Program-made: the position numbers and the translations under genes
Notes under the pieces: model-generated
Database searches by the model: none
What the model was told of the DNA's origin: nothing
The model's input: the letters and a program-made list of their open reading frames with translations, nothing else
Shown here: one piece after another, positions 54,750-64,000 of the stretch
Position numbering within the stretch: position 1 is the stretch's first letter
Layout: each line of letters opens with the position of its first letter
Assembly (NCBI RefSeq): GCF_028618525.1
Contig: NZ_JAQITC010000011.1
Span: 33,304 to 97,303 of the forward strand
DNA length: 64,000 nucleotides
Direction of reading: 5' to 3'
Source: Bartonella sp. AU55XJBT
GTDB lineage: Bacteria > Pseudomonadota > Alphaproteobacteria > Rhizobiales > Rhizobiaceae

Positions 54750-55859
54750 ATGAAATTAGCTACAAACAAGGAAATAATTAACAACTGGTTTGCAAAGGAA
54801 ATAAAGAGTTGCAATTGGCGCCTTCCAGAAGGCGTAAAGGATTTCTATGAGTATAAGAAAGATTCGTTAATAAGTGATCGTAATCTTCAACAGCAAATTG
54901 TGACGCCTTTAATACAGGATATATCGTTAACACCGGGTAATTCCAATCCATTAAATATGTTTCTTCAACAGGGTATGTCTTTTAGTGAATCGCAACATGT
55001 GAGGGCTTTTGACTCTCTTAAGGGGGAGCATTTTATATCTGTTAAAAATGGAGAAAGTGTTGATCAATTTAAAGTGCATGATCCAGAAACTGAAGAATCA
55101 TATATATCGGATAAACGAGAAGATAAATATAAATTTACAATGACGAGAGAACGGAGAGAGCATGCTTTTAAAGAAGAACAGGGGCTGTGCAATTTTTTAG
55201 ATGAGATCAGAACGAAATTCATAAAGAGTGATGATACTCAGTGTTATGATTGGTTAGAAAAGCTCATTGATCGTGCATTAAACAGTCAAGTTGCACCGTT
55301 GCAAAAAACACAAGAAATCTACATTCCAGATATTCGTGATTACCATTTAGATGAAAAATTATGCGACCTTGCTAGAAAAATCATTCAAAATGCAGTCGGG
55401 CTTCTTGAATTTCACTCACGTTTGTACAATGCTTGCTCTTTTAAAAAAGCTTGTTCTTTACGTGATCTTATATTCATTTTTAATTTTAGAGCTCAAGTTC
55501 TTGACGAAGTCATGAATATGTCGCCAGTTTACGACGCTAAAAATAACCTTTTAAAAGTAAAAAATTTTGGTGAGAAAAATAGCGATGTTATTGGTCTTGC
55601 TATGTCAAAAAAAGCGATATCTGTACATGACTTAAAAAGAACAGGGGGGTGCATTTTTGATCCATCCAGTTTGCGCATGAATATCTTTTTTAATATTCAT
55701 CAATTGTCATTATTTCGTCCTTTTGAAACAATGATTGTCTTTAAAGCAGGGACTGATGATCAGATTAACAAAACAATAGAAATGCAAAAAGACGCCAATA
55801 AAACGAAGTTAGAAAAAGAAGCGGAGGAAAAAGCACTAAAAAGAGTAAAAGTGCTATAA
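54750..55859 (+). CDS. Orphan hypothetical protein
   Basis: 369 residues from ATG 54750 (GGGGGAG 8 bases upstream; the frame opens at 54690). No signal peptide or TM segment; probably cytosolic or secreted by a leaderless route. The middle is mixed, with a helix rich in acidic and basic residues (~115-140). The C-terminus is a charged coil (EMQKDANKTKLEKEAEEKAL, then KRVKVL) with a basic end. No BID, Fic or YopJ motif. Base composition is lower in GC than its neighbours. It lies alone between two XRE cassettes. Function unknown; an effector is possible. Confidence 0.7.
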   Translation: MKLATNKEIINNWFAKEIKSCNWRLPEGVKDFYEYKKDSLISDRNLQQQIVTPLIQDISLTPGNSNPLNMFLQQGMSFSESQHVRAFDSLKGEHFISVKNGESVDQFKVHDPETEESYISDKREDKYKFTMTRERREHAFKEEQGLCNFLDEIRTKFIKSDDTQCYDWLEKLIDRALNSQVAPLQKTQEIYIPDIRDYHLDEKLCDLARKIIQNAVGLLEFHSRLYNACSFKKACSLRDLIFIFNFRAQVLDEVMNMSPVYDAKNNLLKVKNFGEKNSDVIGLAMSKKAISVHDLKRTGGCIFDPSSLRMNIFFNIHQLSLFRPFETMIVFKAGTDDQINKTIEMQKDANKTKLEKEAEEKALKRVKVL

Positions 55860-56021
55860 ATAATTAATTGAGGCATTCAAAAGTCATTGAAAAATTATAA
55901 GTTACAACAAAAATGCAGCTGATTATTCAATCATGCCGTAAAACACTGCTCTTTAAGGGGCGTGATCTGAATCTTGTACTTTAGGGGGATTGACGGATAA
56001 TGTTTGAGGGTGTGCTTTGGT

Positions 56022-56411
56022 CTAATCAGAGATTAGACACCAAATCGCTTGCTGTTTTTTGCGGGTAAGCTCTCTAAAATTTTTTAAAAGGGAAAATTCT
56101 TTTTCGCTATAGATGTATTGATCAGGGTGTGTGTGATGGTCTTTTGAGATACTATCTGCTGTCACAATGTCTGCATAAAAAAAGCTTATTGGAACTTGTA
56201 GTTGTGTAGCGATTTCTAGTAAACAGCTTGCGCTTACACGGTTTAACCCTTTTTCATATTTTTGAATTTGTTGGAAACTCACCCCTAAAAAGCTTCCTAA
56301 TGCCTTTTGAGTAAGCCCCATGGCTATGCGTCTTTGACGAATTCTTTTGCCGATTGAAATGTCAATAAAATGTGGGTTTTTAGTTTGAAACTGTGAATTT
56401 TTGGTCTGCAC
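56022..56411 (-). CDS. XRE-family HTH regulator (Brt/trp cassette)
   Basis: 129 residues from GTG 56411, which aligns with the ATG of the other copies and has GGAGGGGG upstream; the longer ORF to 56552 runs into the leader RNA. HTH and tail are nearly those of 53498 (AMGLTQKALGSFLGVSFQQI). The GTG start may lower its level relative to ATG copies. Confidence 0.9.
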   Translation of the reverse strand: MQTKNSQFQTKNPHFIDISIGKRIRQRRIAMGLTQKALGSFLGVSFQQIQKYEKGLNRVSASCLLEIATQLQVPISFFYADIVTADSISKDHHTHPDQYIYSEKEFSLLKNFRELTRKKQQAIWCLISD

Positions 56412-56415
56412 TTTA

Positions 56416-56620
56416 AGCCCCCTCCGGTTGCGAGCGCCCTCGCATTGGTATTCCGGGAGTAACAAGTACTGAATCCGAGTCAGCATTTTGCTTTTAGTGC
56501 TGTTAAGCACCTGGACATAGCAAAATCTCCCGGAACCCCGGGATACCCACAAAGAGTAGGCACAACCATACGCTCGGATTTAGGGCTTGTTTTCCCTCTT
56601 GATCGGTGCGTGGACGATCA
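56416..56620 (-). ncRNA. Brt-family RNA upstream of XRE gene
   Basis: Same element. The outer stem is GTTCCGGGAG against CTCCCGGAAT, with one pair reduced to G-U. Inner hairpin and GCGAG...CTCGC present. Ends approximate. Confidence 0.73.
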
Positions 56621-56880
56621 AAATATCTTTTAAGTAATAAAGGAATTTCAAAAAATTGGCAAGAAAAATGAAGATATTGGAAAGATGAAAATATTTTTTG
56701 GAGATCAAGAATTATCCTCTTTTTGTTAAAAAATGTTCTTTGAGATCGATATTAGGGTATGGAATACTTAGCGGGGATATTTTGACAACGAATTGGGCGT
56801 TCCTTTGAAGTTCATATCACCAATTGTATGAAAGGGCGGGGAACTTTAACTGTAAAAAAGTTTAATATCGGGAGGGTGAT

Positions 56881-58110
56881 ATGAAGTTATTTTTAAAAAA
56901 GAGTCCATTAGCTCTTTTTTCTTCTCTGTTTATTTCTAAAGTTGGTGATTATGCTTATGAAGTCGTTTTCGTTTTACTTGTCTTAGAAGTAACAGATAAT
57001 GCCTTTTTGATCGGTCTTGTGTATTTTTTTCGATTTATCCCTTTTCTCTTTTTTGGACCTATAGGCGGTTGGTTTGCAGATAATTTTTCTTTGAAGAAAA
57101 ATATGATCTTCAGTGAAGTGGTGAGATTATTCGCTGCATTCTTCGTGTTCATAACCACTATAACAGGGACTGACCATATTATTGTGCTTATTTTGGCAGC
57201 CATAGGTACAACAATCGGAAGAAGTATTTTTCAACCAAGCTTTCAAGCTGCTATTCCTAGAATGTTTGCAATCAAGGGTCTGACAAAGGCAAATAGCCTT
57301 GCACAAATTATCAATGAAATTGCCGCCGTCATTGGTCCTTTAGTTTGTTCCCTCCTACTGTTTTTAGCCAATAAATCCACCGTCCTCATCTTTGATTTTT
57401 TTACCTACTTTATCTCTATTATCCTGTTATTGAATCTCATGAATTTAAACTCAAACGAGACTCAATCATTCAATTTTATAAAAATTTATCAGGAAACAGC
57501 TTCTTATCTTAAAACTATTTCTAATGAAAATAATAACTTATTTATTACGCTCGTTGGCTCGGCTTTTGCTATTCTCTTTACAGGGGCAATTTTAAGATTT
57601 TTAATTCCAGCTTTTGTTCTCTCTATAGGGGTAGAGGAAAGCTTTGTGAGTTCACTTTTTTCTCTCATGGCTGTGGGAACAATTGTCGGCGGTTTGTTCT
57701 ATCATAAAATGATCGTCAATGTTACATCATTAAAGCTTATGATCTTTTGGCTTCTTTATGGGGGTGTTCTGTTTTTTATGCCTTTAGCGGCAATGCTTTC
57801 TTTAAAACTCATTTTAGGATTTGCCTTTGTTTTAGGCTTTACCGGTGCATTTGTGGATATTAGTTTAGTCTCAGCGCTTCAATTATATTCTCGTCGTGAA
57901 GATTTTGGAAAGAGTTTTGGAACCTTTTCAACCCTAGCAAATTCTGCGGAAGCTGTGTCTGGCCTTATTGCTGGACTTTTTGCAATCGTCGGATTAATGG
58001 GCTCTTTTTTAGCGATGTCTGCCTTCATTATTGCCACTGGAATGACTGGTGTTATAAAAATTAAAAAAAGTAAAATGTTAACACCCCCTTCATACGACAG
58101 TAGAGAATGA
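56881..58110 (+). CDS. MFS exporter (MFS_3 / enterobactin-exporter-like)
   Basis: 409 residues, RBS CGGGAGGGTGAT. About 12 TM segments. LFISKVGDYAYEVVFVLLVL begins the family. GGWFADNFSLKKNMI is motif A between TM2 and TM3. IGRSIFQPSFQAAIPRMFA and KANSLAQIINEIAAVIGP follow MFS_3 exporters. Substrate unknown. Monocistronic, just outside an XRE cassette; a different subfamily from the 52044 exporter. Confidence 0.88.
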   Translation: MKLFLKKSPLALFSSLFISKVGDYAYEVVFVLLVLEVTDNAFLIGLVYFFRFIPFLFFGPIGGWFADNFSLKKNMIFSEVVRLFAAFFVFITTITGTDHIIVLILAAIGTTIGRSIFQPSFQAAIPRMFAIKGLTKANSLAQIINEIAAVIGPLVCSLLLFLANKSTVLIFDFFTYFISIILLLNLMNLNSNETQSFNFIKIYQETASYLKTISNENNNLFITLVGSAFAILFTGAILRFLIPAFVLSIGVEESFVSSLFSLMAVGTIVGGLFYHKMIVNVTSLKLMIFWLLYGGVLFFMPLAAMLSLKLILGFAFVLGFTGAFVDISLVSALQLYSRREDFGKSFGTFSTLANSAEAVSGLIAGLFAIVGLMGSFLAMSAFIIATGMTGVIKIKKSKMLTPPSYDSRE

Positions 58111-58753
58111 TCATTGAACGATTTGAGATCTCTATGCCGTTTCTTTTTTCTAAAAGACAATGCGCTCATGACCCGATCATGGCGTAAAACACTGATCTTT
58201 GAATTGTGGTGATCTCAGTTCTATCGCTTTATGCATTTAAGGTGCTTTTTTGTGTGCGTGGATTGTGGAGCTTGCTTGTCGCGCATTTTGTTGCGTCGCT
58301 CCCCAAGGGCGGTGATCTCAAGATAGGGGCGTTGCTAAACTGTTGTGTTGTTTACAACGTGGCTGTGTACTGAGTAGCGCGTGTGCCCCTTTGGTTGGCT
58401 GCTTTTGAGTGAAAATGGGAAAGCGTAAAAACGTGCATCTGTGAAAAAAGAGACAGTTCAAGGACGTGGAGGATTGATGCGTTGTGGAAGCTTTGGGAGG
58501 GGTGTGCTCTTGTTCATGGTGTGGAATGGGGAGAGAGAATTTGGAGGTAAAGATCTTGTGAATGGAAAAGGGTAAGTTCAGATGGAGAAGGGTGCGCGCG
58601 TATTGGTGCGTTGATGGAAGGGGGGTGAGAAAGATTTATGTTGGGTGTGTGTTGGAAGAAGAGGGGCGTGTATGACGGGGTAAAGTCCATTTTTTTAGGG
58701 TGTGTGTGCTTTCATGTTCTTCTTGAAGGCGCTCTTCTGAATGTTTTTAGGGG
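58111..58753. other. Spacer with dispersed repeat relative
   Basis: 58440-58570 resembles the G-rich repeat at 46390 (gtaaaaacgtgcatctgtg... then ggaggattgatg). No gene supported. Confidence 0.45.
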
Positions 58754-59014
58754 ATGGGCAATTGCTCGCAAGGGATGAGATCATTTTTGGGGGAAGCTGT
58801 TTTGCAAAATCTTTTATCTTCTGGTTTTATGATGCTTTTTTGCACGCCTTTCTTGTCCTTATTTTTTCTTTCATGTTTTGCTCTTGCACTCATTTGGATC
58901 AAAACCCATATTCATTTTAACACGACAGTTCTTCATGCTTTAACGTTTCGGGTGTTCGTGTGGTGGGGCGATCTTTGTGACATGCTGGGGAGAGCTTTTC
59001 GTTTAGTGTTTTGA
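58754..59014 (+). CDS. Small membrane protein upstream of clpB
   Basis: 86 residues; starts at 58754 or 58775 both have poor RBS spacing. One long hydrophobic stretch (GFMMLFCTPFLSLFFLSCFA) and a basic end. It is 67 bases before clpB on the same strand. No family recognised; coding status is moderate. Confidence 0.4.
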   Translation: MGNCSQGMRSFLGEAVLQNLLSSGFMMLFCTPFLSLFFLSCFALALIWIKTHIHFNTTVLHALTFRVFVWWGDLCDMLGRAFRLVF

Positions 59015-59081
59015 GAGAGCAAAAGGGCTGGGGCGATCAATAAAAAGGGGTGCCTAAAGGAGCCCGCAAGAAAGGAAAAAA

Positions 59082-61661
59082 ATGCACTTAGAAAAATATA
59101 GCGAACGCGTGCAGGGGTTTTTACAATCAGCACAAAATAACGCGCTGGCTTCTGATCATCAGCAGTTTATGCCGGAGCATTTCTTGAAAGTGTTGTTAGA
59201 TGATCCGCAAGGATTGGCAGCATCGCTTATCCAAAAAGCTGGGGGGGATCTGAAGCTTATTCAAAAGGCGCTTAAAGAAGCGCTCGAAGCTTTGCCAAAA
59301 GTGCAAGGGGGAAATGGACAGCTCTATCTCTCGCAGCCGGTGGCAAAAGTTTTCGCGCAGGCTGAAGAGCTTGCACAAAAAGCCGGTGATCAATTTGTGA
59401 CCGTGGAGCGTATTTTGCAAGCGCTGTTGATGGAAAAATCCGCAAAAACAGCCGATATTCTGACAAAGGCGGGCTTGACCCCGCAGGCGCTTAATCAGGC
59501 AATTAATGATCTGCGCAAAGGAAAAACAGCCTCAAGCCCCCATGCCGAAGGACAATATGATGCCTTGCAAAAATATGCCCGTGATCTCACAAAAGATGCT
59601 CGTGAGGGAAAACTTGACCCTGTCATCGGGCGGGAAGAAGAAATTCGACGTACCATTCAGGTGCTCTCACGGCGGACAAAAAATAATCCTGTGCTGATCG
59701 GTGAACCCGGTGTGGGAAAAACCGCTATTGTTGAAGGGTTGGCGCTGCGTATTATCAATGGGGATGTTCCAGAAACTTTGCGCGATAAACAACTCTATGT
59801 TCTGGATATGGGGGCGCTTATTGCGGGTGCAAAATATCGCGGGGAATTTGAAGAGCGTCTTAAAGCTGTGCTGGCTGAGGTGCAAGCCGAAAATGGGCAG
59901 ATTATTCTCTTTATTGATGAATTGCATAACCTCGTGGGGGCTGGAAAATCTGATGGTCCGATGGATGCTTCCAACTTGTTAAAGCCTGCTCTTGCCCGTG
60001 GAGAACTCCATTGTGTGGGCGCAACAACCCTCGATGAATATCGAAAATATGTCGAAAAAGATGCTGCTCTTGCTAGACGTTTCCAACCGGTCTTTGTGTC
60101 CGAGCCATCGCTGGAGGATACGATTTCTATCTTGCGTGGGATTAAAGAAAAATATGAACAGCACCATAAAGTGCGCTTGGCAGACAGCGCTTTGATTGCA
60201 GCAGCACGACTCTCTTCCCGTTATATTACTGATCGTTTCTTGCCCGATAAAGCTATTGATCTGATCGATGAAGCCGCTGCACGCTTGCGTATGCAGGTGG
60301 ATTCAAAGCCCGAAGAACTCGATGCTCTCGATCGGCGAATTTTACAGTTGAAAATCGAACGCGAAGCTTTGAAAACAGATGTTGAACCTACGGCAAAAGA
60401 ACGTTTGAAAAATGTGCAGGAAGAACTCAAAACTTTGGAACAACAGTCTGCCGAGATGACAACAGCTTGGCAGGCTGAAAAGCAAAAATTAGGGCATGCG
60501 GCCGATTTGAAAAAACAACTCGAAGAAGCACGCAATGCTTTGGCAATTGCACAGCGGGATGGACAATTCCAACGCGCTGGGGAATTGGCTTATAGTGTTA
60601 TTCCGGAACTTGAAAAACAATTGACTTTAGCCGAAAATGATGACCAACAAAATCATCTCGTTGAAGAAACAGTGACCGCTGAACATGTCGCGCGGATCGT
60701 TTCTCGCTGGACCGGCATTCCTGTTGATCGGATGTTGGAAGCAGAACGCGAAGCGCTCTTGCGCATGGAAGATGAAATTGCTACCCGTGTCGTGGGACAG
60801 GGTGAAGCGGTTCAAGCGGTGGCGCGGGCTGTCCGGAGGGCGCGGGCTGGCTTGCAAGATCCTCATCGTCCCCTTGGCTCCTTTATGTTCTTGGGACCTA
60901 CCGGTGTGGGGAAAACCGAACTAACCAAAGCTCTCGCCGCTTTTCTTTTTCAAGATCCAAATGCCATGTTGCGCATTGATATGTCGGAATATATGGAAAA
61001 GCATGCCGGAGCCCGGCTCATTGGGGCGCCACCCGGATATGTCGGATATGAAGAAGGGGGCGTGCTGACCGAGGCTGTACGGAGAAGACCTTATCAAGTT
61101 ATCCTCTTTGATGAAATTGAAAAGGCACATCCGGATATCTTTAATTTGTTATTGCAAGTATTAGATGAAGGGCGCTTGACCGATAGTCAAGGAAGAACGG
61201 TCGATTTTCGTAATACGTTGTTGATTATGACCTCTAATCTTGGTGCTGAATTTTTAACCGCTTTGCCGGAAGGGCAAACGGTTGATCAAGCAAAAGACGA
61301 TGTGATGAATGTTGTCAAAGCTGCTTTCCGGCCGGAGTTTTTAAACCGTATCGATGAGATTATTCTCTTTCAACGGTTGCAACGCAAAGATATGGAGGCG
61401 ATTGTTGATATTCAGATACAACATTTGCAAAATTTGCTCAATGAACGCAACATAACCTTGCATATCAAACCAGAAGTCCGACAGTTCCTTGCCGATAAAG
61501 GCTATGACCCCCTTTATGGGGCACGTCCGCTTAAACGGATTATCCAAAAGGAAATTCAAGATCCGCTCGCAGAAAAAATCTTATTTGGAGAAATTCATGA
61601 CGAGACAGCGGTGACCGTTACAAAACAAGGAGATCGCTTAGAATTTTCGCCTGAAACATAA
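59082..61661 (+). CDS. clpB: ATP-dependent disaggregase ClpB
   Basis: 859 residues, the normal length. ClpB threads aggregated proteins through a hexameric ring together with DnaK. N-domain 1-~145; NBD1 Walker A GEPGVGKT at 207-214 and Walker B LFIDELHN; coiled M-domain ~400-530; NBD2 Walker A GPTGVGKT at 605-612 and Walker [13 protein letters not shown]; sensor/arginine-finger region [19 protein letters not shown] pore loop present. RBS AAGGAAAAAA. I see no clear heat-shock promoter. Confidence 0.98.
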   Translation: MHLEKYSERVQGFLQSAQNNALASDHQQFMPEHFLKVLLDDPQGLAASLIQKAGGDLKLIQKALKEALEALPKVQGGNGQLYLSQPVAKVFAQAEELAQKAGDQFVTVERILQALLMEKSAKTADILTKAGLTPQALNQAINDLRKGKTASSPHAEGQYDALQKYARDLTKDAREGKLDPVIGREEEIRRTIQVLSRRTKNNPVLIGEPGVGKTAIVEGLALRIINGDVPETLRDKQLYVLDMGALIAGAKYRGEFEERLKAVLAEVQAENGQIILFIDELHNLVGAGKSDGPMDASNLLKPALARGELHCVGATTLDEYRKYVEKDAALARRFQPVFVSEPSLEDTISILRGIKEKYEQHHKVRLADSALIAAARLSSRYITDRFLPDKAIDLIDEAAARLRMQVDSKPEELDALDRRILQLKIEREALKTDVEPTAKERLKNVQEELKTLEQQSAEMTTAWQAEKQKLGHAADLKKQLEEARNALAIAQRDGQFQRAGELAYSVIPELEKQLTLAENDDQQNHLVEETVTAEHVARIVSRWTGIPVDRMLEAEREALLRMEDEIATRVVGQGEAVQAVARAVRRARAGLQDPHRPLGSFMFLGPTGVGKTELTKALAAFLFQDPNAMLRIDMSEYMEKHAGARLIGAPPGYVGYEEGGVLTEAVRRRPYQVILFDEIEKAHPDIFNLLLQVLDEGRLTDSQGRTVDFRNTLLIMTSNLGAEFLTALPEGQTVDQAKDDVMNVVKAAFRPEFLNRIDEIILFQRLQRKDMEAIVDIQIQHLQNLLNERNITLHIKPEVRQFLADKGYDPLYGARPLKRIIQKEIQDPLAEKILFGEIHDETAVTVTKQGDRLEFSPET

Positions 61662-62737
61662 GGGGAGGAAAATTCCACGGGAGAGAAGGGGCGATAATCC
61701 TCTTATGCCCATAAAGTACCGTTGTTTGAGGTGCGCTTACGGTGTGCTGCTCTGCACGAGTGGGTGGTCAGAGAAATCTGCTATAAGATGTTGGATTTTT
61801 GACAGAGCAGGGTGCGGGCTGGGTGGATGTTGCATTTGGCTTAATTCTGTAAAGCTGTAAAAATGTGGTTCTGTGAAAATGAAGTGAAGGTTTTAGGCGT
61901 TGTGCATGCTTTGGGGCGGGGGGAGCTTTTGTCATGGGATGGAGAGGATTGGAGGACGAAGAGGAAGCCGTTTGTCAATGGAAGGAATACAAGTTGGGGT
62001 GAAGAGAGGGTGTATTGGTGCGTTGATGGGAGAGGAGAAGGGGAAGCAGAGAGAGGGAGGGGAGAATGGGATGGAGGGGGCGTGGTCGCTATAAGAGAGG
62101 GAAGAGAGAGTGAAGGGGGAGAGGTTGGTTTTTATGATCACAAGGTATGGAGCATTATTTTGCAGCGCACTGTCGTGAAATGGCGAAAGCTGTAAGGTAT
62201 GTTTTTCAAAAACGCGTGAATGAGCAACATAATGATATTGTATTTTGTGCTTTATGTTTTGGGCATTGTGTTTGTATGAGAGAGATGATTATGAGAAAGA
62301 ATGACACGAAATATTAAAAGAACAATATAAAAACTTGACAAGGTCAATGTAAAAAGATATCATAATGGCACAATCGGAATTGTATCTTTAAACCAGATCA
62401 GATTAAGAGCTCCGCATAAGAGCCAGCAGGAAGATGGGGAAGATGATGGGTGAGAAGATAATGGGGTGAGGGTGCTCAAGGTTTTTTTCCAAAATTTTGT
62501 TGCTTTTTTGCTTGTTGCTCTCTGATGCTGTCAAAGGGGGGATGAACAAGGGGATGTTGTTTGAAGTGGGGGTGGCCTCCTACCTTGAGGGGCTGCTGTA
62601 AATACCATTATTGGAGGCGGGTGATAGCCGATATCGAAAGCTTTAGGTGCACGCGGTGTTGACGGGTAATGGCAGGGGGTGTCGGCGGATAATGTTTTAA
62701 TGCTGCTTTTTTGCCTAATCTGAAATCAACTACAAAT
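61662..62737. other. 1.1-kb spacer with an orphan promoter
   Basis: No supported CDS; the 110-codon ORF at 61863 is Gly/Glu/Arg-rich and matches the G-rich dispersed repeat. A good promoter at 62335 is listed separately. Confidence 0.5.
62335..62363 (+). promoter_or_regulatory. Sigma-70-type promoter with no ORF downstream
   Basis: TTGACA (62335-62340), 17-bp spacer, TATCAT (62358-62363). Downstream to ~62490 there is no ORF; a run of seven T at ~62481 follows ggtgctcaagg. It could drive a small RNA of ~110-120 nt. Confidence 0.5.
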
Positions 62738-63106
62738 CTAATCAGAAATTAACCACCAAATTGCTTTCTGTTTTTTAGGGTGGAGTTCTCTAAAATTTTT
62801 TACAAGAGCGTGTTCTTTTTCGCTATAGATTTCTTGATCGTCGTGTGAGGGATATTCTTTTGTGGGGATATCTTCTTTTGAAATATCCGCGTAAAAAAAG
62901 GTAATGGGAACTTCCAGTCTGTTGGCAATTTCTTGTAACCGCCCTGCGCTTACACGATTGAAGCCTTTTTCGTATTTTTGGATTTGTTGGAAACTGACAC
63001 CTAAAGAGTTTCCTAATTCCTTTTGAGAAAGCCGCATTGAAATTCTTCTATGACGAATTCTTTTGCCAATCGAAATATCATTAAAATGTGAATTTTTGGT
63101 CTGCAC
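62738..63106 (-). CDS. XRE-family HTH regulator (Brt/trp cassette)
   Basis: 122 residues from GTG 63106 with GGTGGGGGG upstream, matching the other copies' starts. IGKRIRHRRISMRLSQKELG, SLGVSFQQIQKYEKGFNRVS, FFYADISKEDIPTKEYPSHD, KNFRELHPKKQKAIWWLISD. It is a distinct subtype; its first ~345 bp of gene sequence (from the stop) are identical to the copy at 63652. Confidence 0.9.
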   Translation of the reverse strand: MQTKNSHFNDISIGKRIRHRRISMRLSQKELGNSLGVSFQQIQKYEKGFNRVSAGRLQEIANRLEVPITFFYADISKEDIPTKEYPSHDDQEIYSEKEHALVKNFRELHPKKQKAIWWLISD

Positions 63107-63111
63107 TTTAT

Positions 63112-63317
63112 GCCCCCCACCGGTTGCGAGCGCCCTCGCGTTGGTATCCGGGAGTTTGAAAGCACTGAGCTCAGTCAGCCTTTTGCTTTTAGTGCTTATC
63201 GCACCTGGACATAGCAAAAGCTCCCGGAATCCGGGAGATGCCGTAAAGTGGCATCGATTTTTTGTACTGAGCTTTCGGACTTTCAAATCCCTTATTGATC
63301 GCTGCGTAGACGACCAA
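63112..63317 (-). ncRNA. Brt-family RNA upstream of XRE gene
   Basis: Diverged element: outer stem TCCGGGAG / CTCCCGGA (8 bp), inner hairpin GTGC-GATAA-GCAC, and GCGAG...CTCGC next to the RBS. Ends approximate. Confidence 0.72.
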
Positions 63318-63651
63318 AGCATCTTTTGAGTGATAAAGTAATTTCAAAAGATTGGCAAGAAAAATTAAAACATTGGCTATGCTGCACAGTCGTAAAAGAG
63401 TGTTGTTCTGAGGTGTGGTGAAGAGAGCAGAAATATTTGGGATAAGGCAAGGCATACTATCCGTTTGAAGGGTGATGATCTGAAGTCCGTAGGGGATATT
63501 TTGCTAGAACCAGAGGTTGTGTTGTTAATGGACCAGTGTTGACTAAGGTGGTGTGGGGTGTTGGTTTGGAGAATTTTTCTGTAAAGATTTAAAAGCGTAA
63601 AGGCGTGGATCTGTATGAAGTAAAGGATTGGAGCTTTGTGGGCGTTTTTAT

Positions 63652-64000
63652 CTAATCAGAAATTAACCACCAAATTGCTTTCTGTTTTTTAGGGTGGAGT
63701 TCTCTAAAATTTTTTACAAGAGCGTGTTCTTTTTCGCTATAGATTTCTTGATCGTCGTGTGAGGGATATTCTTTTGTGGGGATATCTTCTTTTGAAATAT
63801 CCGCGTAAAAAAAGGTAATGGGAACTTCCAGTCTGTTGGCAATTTCTTGTAACCGCCCTGCGCTTACACGATTGAAGCCTTTTTCGTATTTTTGGATTTG
63901 TTGGAAACTGACACCTAAAGAGTTTCCTAATTCCTTTTGAGAAAGCCGCATTGAAATTCTTCTATGACGAATTCTTTTGCCAATCGAAATATCATTAAAA
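63652..64000 (-). CDS. XRE-family HTH regulator, 5' end outside window
   Basis: 116 visible codons, identical over this length to the 62738 gene and still open at base 64000; the start should lie ~20 bases beyond. Its leader RNA is not visible. Upstream and downstream flanks differ after ~10 bases, so the identity is confined to the cassette, suggesting recent duplication or gene conversion. Confidence 0.88.
   Translation of the reverse strand, partial: FNDISIGKRIRHRRISMRLSQKELGNSLGVSFQQIQKYEKGFNRVSAGRLQEIANRLEVPITFFYADISKEDIPTKEYPSHDDQEIYSEKEHALVKNFRELHPKKQKAIWWLISD

Overview
The window reads as a chromosome segment of a Bartonella, probably a rodent-associated species with a large accessory genome. 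The evidence is AT-rich DNA with long spacers, Rhizobiales-type housekeeping genes (murA, purE-purK, infA-maf-yacG, clpB, 6S RNA beside 5-formyltetrahydrofolate cyclo-ligase), and at least seven copies of a small XRE regulator. Six of these regulators have a visible conserved ~200-nt structured leader, which matches the Brt RNA/trp cassettes described in Bartonella henselae. The genus call is inference from gene content; no search was run.

Layout. (1) 1-5 kb: phage debris (a GH24 lysozyme cut by the window edge and a phage-type gene at 3468) around an intact-looking YopJ-family acetyltransferase effector. (2) 5.2-16.9 kb: a one-direction array of small membrane proteins made of two recurring modules. 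Type 2 has two TM segments and a basic coiled tail; type 1 has one TM segment and a basic tail. They alternate 2-1-2-1 and appear as separate genes or as fusions in either order. Two units end in a ~300-residue soluble domain, and several decayed units lie between. I do not recognise this family; it is my main candidate for an undescribed system. (3) 17.7-20.9 kb: a duplicated small-membrane-protein gene, then eight ~87-bp repeats that each encode two hairpins with compensatory changes. (4) 20.9-30.2 kb: the early region of a prophage (primase-helicase, DUF1376 protein, cI-like repressor, YqaJ-type nuclease) next to tRNA-Thr. No integrase or structural genes are visible.

(5) 30.4-45.3 kb: mostly core genes (murA, YmdB-type phosphodiesterase, cyclo-ligase, 6S RNA, a TPR protein, rpmJ, purK, purE, a DUF5993 protein with dsbB). 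They are interrupted by an XRE cassette, a murA/XRE recombination scar, and a decayed metabolic cluster: an isopropylmalate-dehydrogenase-like/CinA-like fusion, aldolase and hydrolase remnants, and a Bcr/CflA exporter. (6) 46.7-64 kb: six XRE copies placed between blocks of other genes. These blocks are infA-maf-yacG; a decayed peptide-modification locus (24-residue ORF, hairpin, truncated JmjC/cupin and TylF-like genes, MFS exporter); an orphan 369-residue protein; a second MFS exporter; and clpB.

The recurring theme is amplification, fusion and decay of small cassettes. Start codons were chosen from visible ribosome-binding sites and often differ from the longest ORF.
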